Below are positions 60,379 to 64,000 of a stretch of DNA of 64,000 nt, in pieces. The DNA is taken from assembly GCA_943735955.1 (NCBI GenBank), contig OX030958.1, forward strand, positions 3,514,031-3,578,030. Reading direction: 5' to 3'. The DNA is from Piscicola geometra. Taxonomy: Eukaryota; Annelida; Clitellata; Hirudinida; Piscicolidae. Positions within the stretch are counted from its first letter, which is position 1. Every line of letters begins with the position of its first letter. A program made the translations under genes and the position numbers. The notes below the pieces were generated by a model. The model worked only from the letters and a program-made list of their open reading frames with translations. It searched no databases and had not been told where the DNA came from.

Positions 60379-62496
60379 CTCCTCACACTCTTACATGTAC
60401 TTTCTTTGTTACTTTCACTATCGCCATAAAAGGTGAATAAAAGAGTTGAAAGAAGCCGAAAAGAAGCGGACAAGGAAGTATCACAATGGAGCTAATAAGG
60501 CACTAATGAACACATGCACACACATACAAACAAACGTGCAAGCACCCATAAAAATGCAAATATTAAAAAACTATGCTAAACCTATATAAATATTAATGCA
60601 AACACTCTTACAACTAAAAAACATACAAACACTTAAAACTACAAAGACATACAAACACTTATACAAACACGAATACCAATAAAAAAACAAAATAACATCA
60701 ATATAAACAAACAAATAGAGAAACCTTTTACAAGACTGATTCAAACACCTAATTATAAAAAGCTAAGAAACCAATGAAAACTCACTTCACAAACACATAA
60801 ACAAAAACCTTCACAAATACACACACTATGACACATATCAGTGAAAAACACCTCCAAAATACTTTCATAAAAACTTCAGCATTTTTTCAGAACAGAACAT
60901 TTTAGAGTGAAATCAATATAAAGATTCTGAACTTTTCAAGTTTGGAGCCTTTAGAAATGTATTTTCCAAACCCGCCATTACTGCACTCTTCTCAGAAGCT
61001 AACGAACCTCTCTCATGGACTTTCCACGCCGATATTGAAGTTATTTAATCGAAAAATTAACATAAAATGATTTAATTTTTAAAACTATAATTATTTTACA
61101 AGGTGTTTGAGCACAGATAGCAGCGAAACAAACAACAAAAACTGTTTAAAAATTGATTGCTTTAAAAAATTGATTGGTAAGTAGTGCTGTGAGAGAAAAA
61201 GCTTTCAAATGTATTTAGAAAATGCTGAGAAAACATCAATTTTTCACCAAAAAGCACTTTTAAGATTTTGTGACGGTCTTTTAGTTTTTAAATGTGATGA
61301 CCAATTTAAATGTTTCGTTAAATTTTTTTTCAAAGTGTTTTTAACTTTATATACAAGTGCACAATGTTCCATAAAGTTTCATAACGTTTGAACAGAACTA
61401 AATGTGGTGTTGAAAAAAAATTCAGATGCCGAATTCTTTGAAATGAAAAACTTTTATCGAAATTTTAAACTTTCTTTTGAATGAAAAAGCAATTATTTTA
61501 AATAAAGTGGCTTGATTGAAGTTAGGAATAAAAAATAAGCTTCTATTTCTTCATCAGCTTCCATCATTCATCATCTCCTCGAAAACCACTTTCAGTGTCC
61601 GCAGCACCATCATTATCAGCGCTTTCATCACCAACCACCCTCACCCCCATCACCCTTAACAACCACCATCACCATTATCATCACCATCACCATCATCGTC
61701 ACCCTCACGATCATCACCACCATCACTAACCACCCCCAAACATCAACCACCAGCATCATCACTACTACCACCATTCACAATCACCAATTTACTCAACCCC
61801 AACCACACCTTCCTTTCCTCACCACTTCACCAACCACCACCAAACTACAACCAGCCACTATCACTAACCTCCAACCATCATGGTCTCTACTAACACTAAC
61901 CACAACGGCCTTAGGACATTTTTGCAACCTTATAATCGGATATATTTAACAAATGAGTTTTTATGTAAAAACACTAAAATAAACCGTCATTTGAGATTTC
62001 ATTCAAAAACCTTCACACCCCAACTCAAAATACTGTTTTGAAAATATGACGACATAGTAAAGGTCGACAATGTTTTAATTGATGACTTTAATATAATATA
62101 AAATACAATTCAAAAATTGTAATGGAAAAATAAAATTAAATCAATTGTTTGACAAAATGAATTTCAAATGGAATTTTTTGCCCTTTTACACTTTATTTCT
62201 TGTACGATTTTTATCCGTCTTTCCGCACAAATGTTACTTCTTTGTACTTAAATTGCTGTATTGTTTCGATTTCACTGTTTTAAACAAATTTATATGCTTT
62301 TTTGTGTGTTTTTAACCGATTTCTAATTCTTCATAATTGTTTTCATTATAAAAATTTTCATTGAACCTAACATCAAACAAAGCTCCACAAATCAATTCAC
62401 AAATTTCAGCAAGCAGTTCTCGTCTATCCGGAAGTAGAAGAAAAGTAAGTAGAGGATATACTGCTCTAGAGTTCTACCTTAGGTAAGATCTTAAAA
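60379..62496. other. Non-coding stretch, no gene seen
   Basis: 60500-60850 is A/C-rich with scattered ACAAACAC. 61590-61900 is (CACCATCA)-rich, similar to the acceptor-side intron tracts elsewhere. The rest is AT-rich, with no coding signal. Confidence 0.5.
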
Positions 62497-63157
62497 TTAA
62501 TGAAAGTAAATGATCCACCGGAATGTCATTTCCAAATAATATAAATACTGCATATCGTAGCACCATTTGATGTTTTTACATTTCCCTTTTACATTACTTT
62601 GTTGTAAGTCTTTTTTGAGATTTTTATAGGTTTCACTATGTTCTTTAACATAGTCATAGGTTAAGTTGAGAGAAGTTGTCTTTGCACCAAGATTGAGGTC
62701 GATTGAATGCCTTAGGACTAAATACATGATGTTGACATGCAATGAGGTATAGGAATTCCTTTCTATTTACTTTTTTCGGATTAAAACAACAACTCCATTT
62801 TTCACACCTGTATTGACCCTTGTAGGATCACAGATTAAAACTTTAATTTTTTCTACAAATGGTATTGTTCTATCACTTCAGTTATTCAATATTATTAAAA
62901 CTTAGTTAGTGCTGCTTGATTAACTTTACGATGCTGTATAAAAAAACAATTTTCTTGTTAATTTTTGTACTGTCAAAGTGTAGAGCCAAATTTCATCTTT
63001 AAAAGTGTATTCAAAGTTCTGCTGTATTTCCTGTGATTCTCCAACAGATGCCTTATACACTGCCTTGTGTATTGCAGATTGAGTTGGTGCTGGAAGGAAA
63101 AAACCTTGTTCAGATAGTTTTTCCAAAACTCTTGCTGGTTTCATGGAACCTAAATTA
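62497..63157 (-). CDS. Doubtful hypothetical ORF pair
   Basis: Two minus-strand open stretches. 62926-63144 starts MKPARVLEKLSEQGFFLPAP and contains AIHKAVYKASVGESQE; 62497-62742 is Lys/Tyr-rich. An AG just upstream of the first (63159-63158, minus strand) could be a splice acceptor. The first has a normal amino-acid composition and could be one exon of a gene or transposon. I do not recognise either, and no splice path joining them is evident. Confidence 0.25.
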
Positions 63158-63571
63158 GTCTAAATATTTCAATCGGTTTTCGGTGTGTGTTTTTCATCAA
63201 GAAAAAGCAAAAAAGAACTAAATATCTTACATTGACAATATTTCTCATTATTTTAAGTTATCCGAAAATTAAAACATTAAAAAAGGGGAAAATGTCATAA
63301 GCCTAATCCACAATTTTCAACCTACCCAACCACTTCACCAGCCACCACCCCCATCACTTACACCAAATAACATAACCATAATCAGTACAAATACTATTTT
63401 CACCCAACCCACCCCAACTTTTAACCACCCTCTCTTCCCTCACCCCTCACAAGCACCTCATCATTTATGACGTAATCCTATTGACAGCACTGTAAGCTTG
63501 TTTGTGCATGCATTTGTGTCTTTATGCACAAGCCCTCAAAAAACCTATTTATGCTGACAGTTTTTTTGTAT
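63145..63571. other. Non-coding, A/C-rich
   Basis: 63310-63460 is (CCAACC/CACC)-rich, like the intronic arrays. Nothing else is recognised. Confidence 0.45.
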
Positions 63572-63805
63572 CTGCTTGGGTGTATGCTTGGTTGTATGCT
63601 TGGATGTATGCTTGGATGTATGCTTGGATGTATGCTTGGATGTATGCTTGGATGTATGCTTGGATGTATGATTGGGTGTATGGTTGGGTGTGTGCTTGGG
63701 TGTATGCTTGGGTGTATGGTTTGGTGTGTGCTTGGGTGTATGTTTGGGTGTATGCTTGTGTGTATGGTTGGGTGTGTGCTTGGATGTATGTTTGGATTCA
63801 AGCTT
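63572..63805 (+). repeat. 12-bp GTATGCTTGGAT minisatellite
   Basis: About 19 copies of a 12-base unit GTATGCTTGGAT, changing to GTATGCTTGGGT and GTGTGCTTGGGT variants toward the right. Long frames on both strands (for example IHPS repeats) are artefacts. Confidence 0.95.
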
Positions 63806-64000
63806 GGGTTATACGGATAGAATGCTCAAACTGTTAAATTTCTTTGTTTACTGTTGTCGTGTTTACTTACATCTCACGGGCAGACTCAAAAACCCAGAAT
63901 TGAAAAAAATTAATCTGATCTTCTGATTCTCCAACCGCTCCTCGTTCCCATGCCTACATATGTGTGTTCTAGCTTCTCCACAAGCATTCTCGTCCGTGGT
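63806..64000. other. Window end, no feature
   Basis: Ordinary-complexity sequence after the 12-bp array. No feature recognised before the window ends. Confidence 0.4.

Noticed and set aside
59771..60473. Cys/Gly/Ser-rich 216-codon ORF resembling a metal-binding or keratin-associated protein
   Set aside because: It lies entirely within the ACAACTACT/ACAACTACC repeat; the other frames are equally open (poly-Val).

Overview
This 64 kb window is animal nuclear DNA. It has intron-rich genes with GT-AG splice sites, tRNA-derived SINEs, two class II transposons and a very heavy load of micro- and minisatellites. The gene set (SUCLA2, TMEM68, FAM8A1, SLC30A1, MGAT5, a nucleolin-like protein) is bilaterian. 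The compact introns and repeat style suggest an invertebrate, perhaps a lophotrochozoan such as an annelid; that placement is inference only. I assembled exons by hand from reading frame, splice sites and phase. Exon lists are in the gene entries, and every internal junction is phase-consistent unless stated.

Layout: (1) 1-2.4 kb, 3' part of an unrecognised acidic protein gene (+). (2) 2.7-5.4 kb, a decayed hAT transposon. (3) 6.3-12.5 kb, SUCLA2 (+, 14 exons). (4) 13.3-14.7 kb, a 20-bp minisatellite ending in a SINE. (5) 15.9-20.1 kb, TMEM68 (-, 10 exons). (6) 20.26-29.48 kb, a 9.2 kb Mutator-like (MULE, Phantom-type) DNA transposon. It has a complete-looking 13-exon FLYWCH/MULE transposase on the minus strand and long terminal inverted repeats made mostly of microsatellite DNA. 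It lies in the short gap between TMEM68 (-) and FAM8A1 (+). (7) 29.8-31.5 kb, FAM8A1 (+, 5 exons). (8) 33.9-39.0 kb, a ZnT1-type zinc exporter (SLC30A1, -, 14 exons). (9) 39.7-44.4 kb, a nucleolin-like two-RRM protein (-). (10) 44.9-54.2 kb, an MGAT5-type N-acetylglucosaminyltransferase (+, 14 exons) with a 3 kb 15-bp satellite in intron 2 and an asparagine-rich insertion in the last exon. (11) 54.2-64 kb, mostly non-coding, with three more tandem arrays and one doubtful ORF pair.

The genes are unrelated housekeeping functions: mitochondrial succinyl-CoA ligase, ER acyltransferase, ER-associated degradation adaptor, zinc export, nucleolar RNA binding and Golgi N-glycan branching. They do not form a pathway. 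The most interesting signals are the intact MULE, with a sixfold in-frame exon amplification in its transposase, and a recurrent layout in which the two ends of one intron carry complementary low-complexity repeats (for example GTGGTGG near the donor, CCACCAC near the acceptor). That layout could bridge introns by RNA pairing.
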